Below are positions 8,876-17,566 of a DNA stretch of 64,000 nt, piece after piece. Location of the stretch: contig CAYXUZ010000003.1 of NCBI GenBank assembly GCA_964467705.1, forward strand, positions 1 to 64,000, given 5' to 3'. Numbering within the stretch: the first letter of the stretch is position 1; each line of letters begins with the position of its first letter. This DNA is from CAADGU01 sp964467705. GTDB taxonomy: Bacteria; Chloroflexota; Anaerolineae; Promineifilales; Promineifilaceae. The notes below the pieces were generated by a model. It was not told the DNA's origin, made no database searches, and saw only the letters and a list, made by a program, of their open reading frames with translations. The translations under genes were made by a program, and so were the position numbers.

Positions 8876-9043
8876 ATGACCGATTGGGAAACGCTGAATG
8901 TACTCAACGTGCTTATTCGGCAGTACACGGCCGTTCAACACCACCGCTACTTTGAGTTCATAAATGGCTTCCGCCCGGTTGACCAGGATGCCTGCCCCCT
9001 ATATGATCGCGCCAGTGAAATTGAATTTGATCCTGACAGGTAG
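8876..9043 (+). CDS. Small ORF (55 aa), unknown
   Basis: An uninterrupted 55-codon ORF, MTDWETLNVLNVLIRQYTAV onward, lies between the CPBP and kinase genes, 14 bases before the kinase ATG. Its composition is ordinary and soluble, ending acidic (EIEFDPDR). No ribosome-binding site stands out. Position and codon use make it plausible, but nothing is recognised. Confidence 0.4.
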   Translation: MTDWETLNVLNVLIRQYTAVQHHRYFEFINGFRPVDQDACPLYDRASEIEFDPDR

Positions 9044-9057
9044 GCATTCGTTCACCC

Positions 9058-10683
9058 ATGCCCCAACGCCACTCCACCCGCCCCCAAGCCGTCACCGCTT
9101 TGCGTGAAATGGCACGCGCGCTTAGTGCCGCCTGGGACTTAGACACCACGCTTGACCTGATCGCCCGCAAAACAACCGATGTGATGCATGTAGATTCCTG
9201 CTCTATCTATCTGCTCGACCCGGCGGGCGAGACGCTGCGCCTGCGTGCCAGTACCGGCCTGGCGCGGCGGGCCGTGGGCCGCGCCACGCTGCGCGTGGGC
9301 GAGGGCATGACCGGTTATGCTGTGCAAACCAACCAGCCCGTTTACGCTGCTGACGCCCAACATGACCCCCATTTCAAATGGGTAGATGAGGCCGAAGAGA
9401 CGCCGTTTAATTCGCTATTGGCCGTACCGTTGACCATTGAAACCGATGTGATTGGGGCGCTGAATGTGCAAACGGAACGGCCGTATACCTTCACCTTTGA
9501 CGATGTAGAAATTCTCTCCCTCATTGGTGACCTGGCGGCGGGGGCGCTGGCGAAGGCACAGCTTTATGACCGACAGCGGCGGCAGTTGGCCGAGATGCGC
9601 GCCCTGGCCCAGGTGAGCGAAGCGATTGTCGCCCCGCAATACCTGGATGATATGCTGGATGTGGTCATGGAAATGGCGGCGCAGGTGATGAACACGGCCG
9701 TTTGCTCCCTTTTCTTGCTCGACGAAACAGGCCAGCATTTAGAACTGCGCTCAGCCCGTCATAATAATAACCCTTACCGCCACCGCCCGCCGCTGCCCGT
9801 CGGCGAAGGCGTTACAGGCACGGTAGCTGCCACCGGCAAGCCGCTGTACATTGCCGATGTGCGTACCGACCCGCGTTATGCCGGGCATGAATTGGCCCGC
9901 GCCGAAGGGCTGGTCTCGCTGCTTTCCGTGCCATTGAGTGTGCGCGACCGGGTGATTGGGGTATTGAATGGATATACGGCCGTACCCCGCGCCTTCACCG
10001 AAGAAGAGCAAACGTGGTTTGCCACCCTGGCTAACCAGACTGCCTTAGCCATTGAGAATGCGCGGTTGGTGACGCATACGGCCGTTATCCGTGAAATGCA
10101 CCACCGCATCAAAAACAACCTGCAAACAGTGGCCATGCTCATGCAGTTGCAACTGGCCGACGCCGACCGGCTCAGCACCCGCGATGTGCTAACGGCCAAC
10201 ATTCACCGCATCCGCAGCATCGCCACCGTCCATGAACTCTTGTCCGACAAAGGCTTCCGGCTGGTAGATGTGAAGGATGTGTTGCAGCGCATTACCCGCG
10301 CTACCGGCGAGACGCTCACCTCTCCCCATCAGGATATTCGCCTTGATGTATTTGGCGAACCGCTGCTGCTGCCAAGCCGGGCGGCGACCGCCTTAACTCT
10401 GGTTGTAAATGAACTGGTGCAAAATGCGCTGGAACACGCCTTTGTGGGTCAAACCAACGGACAAATTGACATTTCTCTGGGCCTGTCTCCAGAAGAATTG
10501 ATTGTATTGGTCATGGACAATGGTCGGGGAATGTCACCGGAAATGACAAAGGGCCTGGGACTGGAATTGGCGGAGACATTGGTGACAGATGATTTGCACG
10601 GCCGTATCAAATTCCAAGACCGGCCCGGCGGCGGTACAGAAATCAGTATCCGTCTGCCGCGAGAGATAGAGATTGGAGAATAG
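9058..10683 (+). CDS. GAF-GAF sensor histidine kinase, HisKA_2 type
   Basis: The 541-residue soluble protein has two GAF domains (about 15-165 and 185-335). A HisKA_2 phosphoacceptor helix with EMHHRIKNNLQT lies near residue 345, and a HATPase_c domain with ELVQNALEHAF and DNGRGMS completes it (430-535). HisKA_2 kinases pair with receivers that are often output-less or ANTAR-type, as in EutW/EutV. The next two genes are a receiver-degenerate GGDEF and a receiver-ANTAR protein, which fits. There are no membrane segments, so it senses a cytoplasmic ligand or redox cue. The trigger is unknown. Confidence 0.92.
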   Translation: MPQRHSTRPQAVTALREMARALSAAWDLDTTLDLIARKTTDVMHVDSCSIYLLDPAGETLRLRASTGLARRAVGRATLRVGEGMTGYAVQTNQPVYAADAQHDPHFKWVDEAEETPFNSLLAVPLTIETDVIGALNVQTERPYTFTFDDVEILSLIGDLAAGALAKAQLYDRQRRQLAEMRALAQVSEAIVAPQYLDDMLDVVMEMAAQVMNTAVCSLFLLDETGQHLELRSARHNNNPYRHRPPLPVGEGVTGTVAATGKPLYIADVRTDPRYAGHELARAEGLVSLLSVPLSVRDRVIGVLNGYTAVPRAFTEEEQTWFATLANQTALAIENARLVTHTAVIREMHHRIKNNLQTVAMLMQLQLADADRLSTRDVLTANIHRIRSIATVHELLSDKGFRLVDVKDVLQRITRATGETLTSPHQDIRLDVFGEPLLLPSRAATALTLVVNELVQNALEHAFVGQTNGQIDISLGLSPEELIVLVMDNGRGMSPEMTKGLGLELAETLVTDDLHGRIKFQDRPGGGTEISIRLPREIEIGE

Positions 10684-10732
10684 AGATTGACAATCTCCAA
10701 TCATTGTATCGTTTTATGGAAGGCATGAAGTA

Positions 10733-11695
10733 ATGAATAAGTTAACTGCCCATCTCCAACAAGAACTCAAACGAATCAAACCGGCAACGGTGCTGATTGT
10801 GGAGCCAGATCCTTATTTAGGGCGGATGCTCGGCGATTATCTGGCCGGTTATGTGTGGCAGGTGGTGGACAACGGCCGTGACGCCCTCGCTTTATGCCAG
10901 CAAACCCCACCTCACCTGATTCTGATTGATACCCACCTGCCAGACATGAGCGCATTGGAACTGCTCCAGCAGTTGCAACCACTCAAGATCATCCACCATA
11001 TTCCCGTTTTTTTTCTGGGACAGCCGGACGACGGCCGTGACCAGCGCATGAAGGCTCTGGAAATGGGCGTGGACGATTACATTGCCAAACCGTTTGACGT
11101 GGTAGAACTGCAATTCCGCGTCAAAAATGCCCTGCCGCGCCCCGCGCAAAGCGTGGATTTAGTGACAGGATTACCTGGTTGGCCGGCCGTTTACCAGGAT
11201 TTACAGGCGCGGCTAAATCGCCAAGCCTGGACATTGTTGCTCATCCATGTGGCCTATATGGGCGCTTACCAGGATGTATATGGTGCAGTAGCCGGGCAGC
11301 GCGTCCGCCGCACCATTGCCGATTTGCTGAATGGTGCATTGGATGATGCAGGGGAACCGGATGACCTGGTGGGTGTTTTGAGCGCCCATGAATTTGTAAT
11401 GATCACGCGCAACCAACAACCAACACAATTGCTGGCACAACTGCAACAGCAGTTTGCCAATGCCTGCCGTCGTTGGTACAGCCCGGCTGAACTGGCTGCC
11501 GCGCAGATACAACTGTCAGACGGCCGTCGCGCCCCGTTGATGTTGCTGGCTACGGCCGTTGTCCCCGCCCATTTCGCCTCCTTTGCCACCCCCCTGGATA
11601 TCATAGATGCTGCTGAAACAATCCGCCAGCGTCAATATCCTGCCACCGTAGAAAAAGGGACCCCCTCCATACAGGCAATCTTTGCTACCAGCTAA
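10733..11695 (+). CDS. Response regulator with degenerate GGDEF-like domain
   Basis: The 320-residue product has an N-terminal receiver (residues 17-135; LIVEPD acidic pocket, phosphoacceptor Asp in LILIDTHLPDM, Lys in IAKPFD). It is followed by a GGDEF-like fold beginning VDLVTGLPGW. The signature loop reads VLSAHEFVMI instead of GGDEF, so the active site is lost and c-di-GMP synthesis is unlikely. A protein-interaction or nucleotide-sensing role is possible. It is 49 bases after the kinase gene and 91 bases before the ANTAR regulator. Confidence 0.83.
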   Translation: MNKLTAHLQQELKRIKPATVLIVEPDPYLGRMLGDYLAGYVWQVVDNGRDALALCQQTPPHLILIDTHLPDMSALELLQQLQPLKIIHHIPVFFLGQPDDGRDQRMKALEMGVDDYIAKPFDVVELQFRVKNALPRPAQSVDLVTGLPGWPAVYQDLQARLNRQAWTLLLIHVAYMGAYQDVYGAVAGQRVRRTIADLLNGALDDAGEPDDLVGVLSAHEFVMITRNQQPTQLLAQLQQQFANACRRWYSPAELAAAQIQLSDGRRAPLMLLATAVVPAHFASFATPLDIIDAAETIRQRQYPATVEKGTPSIQAIFATS

Positions 11696-11786
11696 AAAGA
11701 GTTTGGAGATTGCCCCATCTTGAACCTCTAATTCGCGATCTCTGATCATCTTTTGAAAATTCTCCCCTTCCAGCGATAATTCCCCC

Positions 11787-12338
11787 ATGCGTGTGCTGAT
11801 TGCGGACGATGAGTCCATTATTCGCCTGGGGATCAAGGCAATGCTCAATGAATTGGGACATGAGGTGTTGGCTGCCAGCAACGGCCGTGAAGCCCTGCAA
11901 ATGGCCCAACGCCACCAGCCTGACCTGGCTATCCTGGACATCAAAATGCCCTACACCGACGGGCTGCAAGCCGCCCGCGCCCTGGCCCGCGCTCACCCCC
12001 TACCCATCCTGCTGCTCACAGCTTTCAGCGAACAAGACCTCATCGAAGAAGCAGCCGATCTGCCCATTCAAGGCTACCTCATTAAACCAATCAAACAGGA
12101 AGAATTGACCGCGGCCATTGCCATTGCTGTGCGTCGTTTTCAAGATACTGCCAATTTACAGCAGCGTGCCGATAAACTTGAGGACGAACTGGTAACACGT
12201 AAACTAATTGACCGCGCCAAAGGGAAATTGATGGCTGCCGGGCTGACAGAAGACGAAGCTTACCAGACCATCCAGCAACGTGCTCGCGCCAACCGCCAAA
12301 GTATGCGCCAAGTAGCCCAATCCATTTTGCAGCAATAA
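11787..12338 (+). CDS. ANTAR-domain response regulator (RNA-binding antiterminator)
   Basis: The 183-residue protein contains a receiver domain (residues 1-118; ADDE acidic pair, Asp near 51 in LAILDIKMPYTDG, Lys in YLIKPI). A short coiled coil and a C-terminal ANTAR domain follow (about 122-180; RKLIDRAKGKLMAAGLTEDE and SMRQVAQSI). ANTAR regulators bind paired RNA hairpins in leader transcripts and prevent termination. Together with the HisKA_2 kinase upstream this matches the EutW-EutV arrangement. The RNA target is not identifiable here, although hairpins flank the next small gene. Confidence 0.92.
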   Translation: MRVLIADDESIIRLGIKAMLNELGHEVLAASNGREALQMAQRHQPDLAILDIKMPYTDGLQAARALARAHPLPILLLTAFSEQDLIEEAADLPIQGYLIKPIKQEELTAAIAIAVRRFQDTANLQQRADKLEDELVTRKLIDRAKGKLMAAGLTEDEAYQTIQQRARANRQSMRQVAQSILQQ

Positions 12339-12342
12339 AAAA

Positions 12343-12372
12343 GCCCTTCGCAACCATATTACGAAGGGCCAT
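12343..12372 (+). terminator. Hairpin terminator after the ANTAR regulator
   Basis: GCCCTTCG (12343-12350) pairs with CGAAGGGC (12362-12369) a few bases after the stop. An A-run precedes the stem, so it could act as a rho-independent terminator for transcripts coming from the minus strand as well. Confidence 0.6.
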
Positions 12373-12412
12373 TTGGGAGCCTCCCCACCAAAGTCTGGCA
12401 CAGCGACAATAA

Positions 12413-12453
12413 GTAGAGAGGGAAGCGGCACCTGTAGCCTCTTCCCTCTCTGG
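12413..12453. terminator. Inverted repeat between the ANTAR gene and the microprotein
   Basis: AGAGAGGGAAG and CTTCCCTCTCT form an 11-bp stem with a 15-base loop. It lies just downstream of the minus-strand microprotein stop. It has no clear U-run, so it may be a terminator or another RNA structure. Confidence 0.4.
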
Positions 12454-12459
12454 TTTACT

Positions 12460-12561
12460 TTATGCACGTGGTGCGGGGCGAGTCAGTGAGACCCCGGCTA
12501 CCAATCCGATGATGAAGAAGATTAAGGCAATGATTATGAGTGTATCCAGTTCCACGATCAT
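12460..12561 (-). CDS. 33-aa single-span membrane microprotein
   Basis: ATG at 12561 follows AAGGAGAGGGTACAAG, a strong ribosome-binding site. The product begins MIVELDTLIIIALIFF, has one hydrophobic segment of about 18 residues, and ends in a basic tail SLTRPAPRA. It is too short for ordinary gene finders. The strong ribosome-binding site and amphipathic ends argue for real expression. It lies on the strand opposite the ANTAR system. Confidence 0.62.
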   Translation of the reverse strand: MIVELDTLIIIALIFFIIGLVAGVSLTRPAPRA

Positions 12562-12740
12562 CTTGTACCCTCTCCTTTCGCCCGTTCAGTAAACTGTCCC
12601 CACTTACCACGCATTAAAACACAGCCACAACCCTTTGTCAACTTGACGACAAATAAAAAGTCGTTTTGGCAGAATACTGACAGTTTTTTGTAAAAAAATG
12701 TTCCGTTTTGGAAGCGTTTAGCTCCCCCTGGGTATATGCG

Positions 12741-13234
12741 GGTGTGGCTGATGGGCTGCGCTGGCCACTGGGTTGCCCGTCAGCGATGTTCCGGCTAACC
12801 CCCATCCGGCAAAGGTGATCAACATGAGCCTGGGTGGGCCGGGCGTGTGTAGTACCACCTACCAAAACGCTATTAGCGCGGTCAATGGGACAGGGACGAT
12901 CATTGTGGTTTCGGCTGGGAATGGCAATCTCAATCTCAATTTCAACAGCTACCAACCGGCCAACTGTAATGGTGTCCTCGTTGTTGCGGCCACCGACCGA
13001 CAGGGGGACAAAGCGATTTACAGCAATTATGGGGCCATCGTAGGCATCAGCGCGTCCGTCGGTGAAAACGCGCCCACGTTGCAAAATGGTGTGTTATCTA
13101 CATCCAATACTGGTTTGACTGTACCGGCGGCTGATACGTATCTGTATTACCAGGGCACGAGCATGGCCGCGCCGCATGTAGTCGGGGTGGTTTCGGTGAT
13201 GTTGTCTCTGGAACCCACGCTTACTTACCGCTAG
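12741..13234 (+). pseudogene. Subtilase (S8) fragment, truncated and frameshifted
   Basis: The frame from 12773 contains VINMSLGG, the oxyanion Asn region VVSAGNGN and the nucleophile motif GTSMAAPHV of S8 peptidases. The Asp and His motifs are absent and the protein stops at EPTLTYR, short of the usual C-terminus. Upstream, ADGLRW (typical of S8 proteins) is in another frame. Adding one G near 12764 would give WATGLPVSDVPANP and restore continuity, so a one-base deletion broke the gene. It is a decayed remnant of a secreted protease gene. Confidence 0.75.
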
Positions 13235-13401
13235 TTCTGCAACCGCGAGAAACAATGCCGCAAGATTCGCTTTTTTACGAGAGTAGGACAATATGGGCGC
13301 AGTTGGTGAGGATCATTTAGCCTGAGTGGAGTCGTTAGAAAGTTTCGTAATAAGACATAACTGGATATAAAAAGTAGACGCCGCAGCCTCATAAACGCCA
13401 A

Positions 13402-13581
13402 TTACTGTTGAGCCTCCCCTTCTTGCGCCAACAATTCCTCTAAAACCTGAATCGCGCCACTAATACGCAGCAACGTTTGTTGCAGCTCGAGTTGGCGGCG
13501 TTCCAGGTCTGCCAGCATCTTTTGCCCCGATTCATATTCGGCCTTCAACTCGGCCAATCTGCTTGTTAATTGATCTTTCAA
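13402..13581 (-). CDS. 59-aa coiled-coil protein at the 3' end of the eCIS locus
   Basis: The start is TTG at 13581 with AGGAG at 13591-13595. The product is almost entirely helical, LTSRLAELKAEYESGQKMLA followed by RRQLELQQTLLRISGAIQVL. This is a heptad-rich coiled coil with Glu/Gln-rich ends. Small proteins of this kind recur beside eCIS and tail operons in my recollection, but their role is unknown. It is the last gene transcribed in the cluster, downstream of the fibre gene. Confidence 0.68.
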   Translation of the reverse strand: MKDQLTSRLAELKAEYESGQKMLADLERRQLELQQTLLRISGAIQVLEELLAQEGEAQQ

Positions 13582-13645
13582 TTCGCCGTTCTCCTGAAGT
13601 GACAGACCTTAAGGATTCAAGAAAACCCTTAGGATCTTCGATATG

Positions 13646-15757
13646 CTACGACGTGCCAATACACCTGGCTCTGGCGCTGACGCCGCTTTGGGCAGACGCG
13701 CCACCCAAATACCAGTAGCCATCGTTGGCAACATAAACCATCACATATTCGCCACCTCCCTCAAATTTGCCCTGCACAAAGGTCAGAAAGGCAACACATT
13801 TGCTGCTGTGTCCCATGCGCACGTGACCCTGCCCCTGGCTCCAGGCATATTCCCCAGAATACCATACCTTGCCTCTGATTTCGCCCGTTACCTCCATGTT
13901 GCCATTTACCTGCAAATAGTCCCACAATCTGACGGAGCGGCCTTTGTCTGTACCGGCCCGGCCGAGAATCATCAGAGCATCATAATTGCTGGCGTTTTCA
14001 ATGGCCGCATATCCGGCCGCATTGCCTATTCCGGTGTGGTTGTGGTCAGTTTTGGTGAAATACATATCTGAATTACCGGCGTACATTGCACCGTTCACTG
14101 TTAGATTGCCGTTGTTCGCATTAACAACCATGACGTATTTTCGGAAAGTGCCGCCTTGAATGTCCCCAAAATAAAAATTGCGATCTCCGTGCATACCAAA
14201 AAGCAAGCCGCCACCAGGATGTGTAATAGCCGAATGTTCAGAACGGCTGAAACGGATGGCTTCTAACCAACCACCCGCGGTTGTGGCGCTGGCGGAGATT
14301 TCTAATTTTGCCGTCGGCGAAGTCGTGCCAATCCCCAGATTACCGGCAATTGAGGAATTGCCGGTTCCACTCACGGTCAGGCCACCGTCTGCACCCGTCG
14401 TGAGCGACATACGTTCGTTGGCGCCGTTGTTATCACGCCAGGAATGTCGGCCATTAGCGGCATAAAACAAGGTGCCGCCGTTAATGCCCAGACCATAGCC
14501 ACTCCACAGTTGTATTTTGAGGTTGTTGGATACATCCGCGTCGGAAAAAAACAGTTTTTGGGCACCATCAAGCTGGATGTTCCCACCACTCACGGTAAGT
14601 TTTTGAGCAGGTGTATTTGTGCCAATGCCCACATTGCCGTTGGCTTCAATGGTTAATTTGTGGGTTGTGCCCGCCCCACTGTCGGTGTAAAAGCGGATGT
14701 GACCATTGTTGGTGACGAAGCGCATCCAGTTGCCGGATACTTGAGAATACAACCCCAAATCAGAAGTGTTGGTGATGGCCGCGCCGCCGCGCTGGATAAC
14801 GCCGTTGTTGACGTGAATACGGCCGTTCACATCCAACGCCTGTATCGGTTCGGCCGTGCCAATACCCACGCTGCCCCGTTCCACCAGCAGCCCGTACTCC
14901 CGCACCCCACTGATGTTGTTGGCATTGTAATTGGGGGCTACCCGCAGCCCCACCAGGGTACGATTCTGCACCGTCGCCTTGAGTTCCGTGCGAATTTCCA
15001 GGGCGGCGTTGGGGGCAGGCGACCCTACGCCCACGAACCCTTTTTCGGTGACGGAGAGGTGTTCCATCAGGTCGCCATCTTGGAGCAGCCAGAGTCCGAC
15101 ACGGCCGTCCCCCTCTGCCCGCAGACCCACCGCCTGATTCCCGCCACGTAAACCGGGCAGCCGCAGCCCGGAGTAACGGCGGACACTGTTGTCTATTGTC
15201 ACCGCCCCGGCCGCATCCAGTGTCAGTTGCGCCAGCAAGACGGGCGCGGGTGGGCCGTCGGCCAGGAAGTCATGCCAGGGGGGGCCTTCGTAGGTGTCAT
15301 CTTCGCCCAGGGGGGCCACGGCCGTGAACAGATACGGCGCTTCGTGCCAGCGAGTCTCCCCTTCCACCCCATCTCCCGACGCCTGCAAATCGTCTGGCAT
15401 CTGATGGTAGGCAATATACAGCCAGCGGCTACTGCTGGCGGCGTCCGGCGGCAAAGCTACAGGTTCAGCCGCATTTGTCAGCAGGGGACGGCCGTCGTTG
15501 TCCAGCATCGTTTTGGTGGCGTCTAACACTATCAGACGGCCGTCCGGGTCTACGGCCGTGCCCGCCGTCACCCGATTGGTGGTCCGCACCTCCAGCCCAT
15601 TGGCAATACCGGCGACATGCAGCAGGCGTGTCAGCCGCTGCCGCCGATCCAGGTGATACTTTTGCTCATCAATAAAATCCTGATCCTGCAAAAACTGGCC
15701 GTCATAAAAACGAACCCGCTTATTCATCACATCCGGTTGTTCGTAATTTGCTGTCAT
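13646..15757 (-). CDS. eCIS tail fibre/receptor-binding protein
   Basis: The 703-residue protein starts MTANYEQPD. Its N-terminal region (residues 10-60, RVRFYDGQFLQDQDFIDEQK) matches the baseplate-attachment part of fibre proteins in such loci. From about residue 240 it carries several fibre repeats of the form VGIGTxxPxxKLxVxG, interspersed with beta-rich segments. The C-terminal part (from about 500) is Gly-rich and ends with Cys-containing strands (SSKCVAFLTF, ARCIGTS), a plausible receptor-binding head. Fibres decide which target cell an eCIS binds. It lies at the cluster end, as Afp13 does, after the baseplate genes. Confidence 0.85.
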   Translation of the reverse strand: MTANYEQPDVMNKRVRFYDGQFLQDQDFIDEQKYHLDRRQRLTRLLHVAGIANGLEVRTTNRVTAGTAVDPDGRLIVLDATKTMLDNDGRPLLTNAAEPVALPPDAASSSRWLYIAYHQMPDDLQASGDGVEGETRWHEAPYLFTAVAPLGEDDTYEGPPWHDFLADGPPAPVLLAQLTLDAAGAVTIDNSVRRYSGLRLPGLRGGNQAVGLRAEGDGRVGLWLLQDGDLMEHLSVTEKGFVGVGSPAPNAALEIRTELKATVQNRTLVGLRVAPNYNANNISGVREYGLLVERGSVGIGTAEPIQALDVNGRIHVNNGVIQRGGAAITNTSDLGLYSQVSGNWMRFVTNNGHIRFYTDSGAGTTHKLTIEANGNVGIGTNTPAQKLTVSGGNIQLDGAQKLFFSDADVSNNLKIQLWSGYGLGINGGTLFYAANGRHSWRDNNGANERMSLTTGADGGLTVSGTGNSSIAGNLGIGTTSPTAKLEISASATTAGGWLEAIRFSRSEHSAITHPGGGLLFGMHGDRNFYFGDIQGGTFRKYVMVVNANNGNLTVNGAMYAGNSDMYFTKTDHNHTGIGNAAGYAAIENASNYDALMILGRAGTDKGRSVRLWDYLQVNGNMEVTGEIRGKVWYSGEYAWSQGQGHVRMGHSSKCVAFLTFVQGKFEGGGEYVMVYVANDGYWYLGGASAQSGVSARARCIGTS

Positions 15758-15775
15758 ACTGCCTCCGTGAAAACG

Positions 15776-15834
15776 ATCAAAGATTACGCAGATTTCGCAG
15801 ATAAAAAATCGGTGTAATCTGCGTAATCTTTGAT
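15776..15834. repeat. Inverted repeat ATCAAAGATTACGCAGATT, copy 1
   Basis: Perfect 19-bp arms (15776-15794 and 15816-15834) lie between the fibre and tail protein I genes. The same arm recurs at 16520-16580 and 23825-23884, and with two mismatches as a single arm at 22684. Confidence 0.92.
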
Positions 15835-15841
15835 TTTCAGG

Positions 15842-16507
15842 TTATGAACGTGTGTTGCGTGTGCCAAGCAATGTGTTCACACCTAAAATCAGCCGTTCAC
15901 CGCCTAATTGCGCTGCCAGTTCTTCGGAAAGCAGGCGCATGGTCGGCACCAGCAGTTGCAGCGCATAAAAGGTGTGTGCTGGCTTTTCTTGTTCAATAAT
16001 CGCCTGGGCAATTTGCTGTTTGCGCCGCAGCGCCACCGGGTCCCGGTCATTGACCGTAATCTCCACCTGGAAAAAGTGGGCGGGCGGATCAAAGCCAAAA
16101 TCCACATCATCGTCATAAATGGTGATAGGTGTCCGGTCGCCCAGATAAATTTGCAGCAGCCGTATCAGCCCGGCTTTGGTACCGCGCTGTCGGTAGAGCG
16201 TCACTACTTCGCGGATAAATTTGCGCTGCACTTCCTCATCCCAATCCTCGCGCAGCGTCAGCGCCACCCAACCGGCCAGCCAGGGTAAAAAGGATTGCGG
16301 CGCACGGCCGTTGTCCCCACCCGATACCAGCGGCTTCAGATAGATGTGGCTCTGGGCAATCAAAGTTTCCAGCGCCGCCGGATGATCCGGGGGCGCCTGG
16401 CTAAGGATCGTTTCAAACGCCAGCAGGAACCGCCCCAAAAACGGGTCATCGTGAAAAATGGCGGGCAAATAATTCAAATACATGCTTACGTTTTCTTCGT
16501 GTGACAT
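15842..16507 (-). CDS. Phage tail protein I-like baseplate wedge protein (Afp12 region)
   Basis: The 221-residue protein has the typical YLNYLPAIFHDDPFLGRFLL opening, the SFLPWLAGWVALTLREDWDE core and the YRQRGTKAGLIRLLQIYLGD motif of tail protein I/TIGR02242-like proteins. The end contains HFFQVEITV, also family-typical. In contractile particles this protein helps build the outer wedge that connects baseplate and fibre, consistent with its place between the J-like gene and the fibre gene. An upstream alternative start is not needed. Confidence 0.88.
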   Translation of the reverse strand: MSHEENVSMYLNYLPAIFHDDPFLGRFLLAFETILSQAPPDHPAALETLIAQSHIYLKPLVSGGDNGRAPQSFLPWLAGWVALTLREDWDEEVQRKFIREVVTLYRQRGTKAGLIRLLQIYLGDRTPITIYDDDVDFGFDPPAHFFQVEITVNDRDPVALRRKQQIAQAIIEQEKPAHTFYALQLLVPTMRLLSEELAAQLGGERLILGVNTLLGTRNTRS

Positions 16508-16519
16508 TTTTTCAAAATC

Positions 16520-16580
16520 ATCAAAGATTACGCAGATTGCGCAGATAAGGAAAATCGGTGAAATCTGCGTAATCTTTGAT
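16520..16580. repeat. Inverted repeat ATCAAAGATTACGCAGATT, copy 2
   Basis: Arms at 16520-16538 and 16562-16580 are perfect complements. It lies between tail protein I and the small baseplate J-like gene. Confidence 0.92.
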
Positions 16581-16592
16581 AAAAAATCCTGT

Positions 16593-17498
16593 TTACCCGG
16601 TGTATCTGTTTCCGTAAATGTCTACGGCCGTCAACCCACTGCTATCTATCGTCACCAATTCATGCCGGTTCAATTTCACCTCGACCGATTGCGGCACGTT
16701 ATCCGGGCCGGTTAGCTGCACCACTTCCACATAATCCACCAGATCTAGCCCGTTCAGCAGGGCATAAATCTCCGAACTGTAGACGCCCCGGCCAAACGAC
16801 CAACCGTCTCCATGGGGGCCGCCGGTTAACGGGTCAAAATAGGCGGTCAACACGGCCGTTGCCGCCCGCAGCGCGTCGGCCGGCCGCGCATCTTCACGCA
16901 TATACAAATCCGCCGCCACCCGCACGGGTACATAGGTCGGCGTGACCACATGATGCCGCATGGTCAGCAGCCGCCGCTCGTTCAAAAATTGCCACAAACT
17001 GGTCAACAGTACGGCCGTTTGTTCGGCCGTCACTTCCGGTTGAAAAATGATAATCAGGCTGACATGGCCGGGGGCCGCCGCCGTTGGGTCAGCCCCGCTC
17101 AGATTGTGGCGGGGCAGGCAGTAGACGCGCCGCAGGGTGGCCGCTTCCGGCCATTTGTGACGCGCCAGATATTCAAAATCAACGGCCGTTGCTGCCCGGT
17201 ATTGGTCTCGCAACGCTAGGATGGTCTGGTGGACGGCCGTGTCTAAATCCTGCTCCCCCAACGCCCAATCCGGTCCGTTCAGCAATTCCAAAAACGCCTC
17301 TGTATGCTGGTCAGTGACGATATTCACCTGGTACAACGCCATCTCCGCCAGCCAGGCCAGCAGTTCAATCAGCGCCATACCCGGATCACTGGGATTATGG
17401 TTTGTCCACGCTGGCTGCACATGCGGAATCAGCGCCCGCGCCTCCGCCACCAGGTCGCTATACGTTCGGTCATCCAGATTCGGTAAGGGAATAGGCAT
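16593..17498 (-). CDS. Baseplate J-like protein (short)
   Basis: The 301-residue product begins MPIPLPNLDDRTYSDLVAEA. The in-frame ATG at 17519 falls in an intergenic repeat and is less likely. NPSDPGMALIELLAWLAEMA is characteristic of gpJ/Afp11-type wedges. The C-terminal FDPLTGGPHGDGWSFGRGVY matches HPLTGGAEGKGWAFGRKPYR of the long protein next door, so the two are paralogous in their C-terminal thirds. It should be part of the baseplate wedge ring. Confidence 0.87.
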   Translation of the reverse strand: MPIPLPNLDDRTYSDLVAEARALIPHVQPAWTNHNPSDPGMALIELLAWLAEMALYQVNIVTDQHTEAFLELLNGPDWALGEQDLDTAVHQTILALRDQYRAATAVDFEYLARHKWPEAATLRRVYCLPRHNLSGADPTAAAPGHVSLIIIFQPEVTAEQTAVLLTSLWQFLNERRLLTMRHHVVTPTYVPVRVAADLYMREDARPADALRAATAVLTAYFDPLTGGPHGDGWSFGRGVYSSEIYALLNGLDLVDYVEVVQLTGPDNVPQSVEVKLNRHELVTIDSSGLTAVDIYGNRYTG

Positions 17499-17509
17499 AA
17501 TAATGTTTT

Positions 17510-17562
17510 CAAGTGTCAAGTGTCAGGTGTCAAGTAACTGACCACCTGACACTTGACACCTG
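17510..17562. repeat. Junction hairpin made of the word GTGTCA
   Basis: Tandem variants of AAGTGTCAGGTGTCAAGT face the complementary ACCTGACACTTGACACCTG. It fills the gap between the two J-like genes. Confidence 0.85.
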
Positions 17563-17566
17563 TTAC

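Noticed and set aside
10733..11695. Active diguanylate cyclase
   Set aside because: The GGDEF loop reads VLSAHEF, so the catalytic residues are lost.
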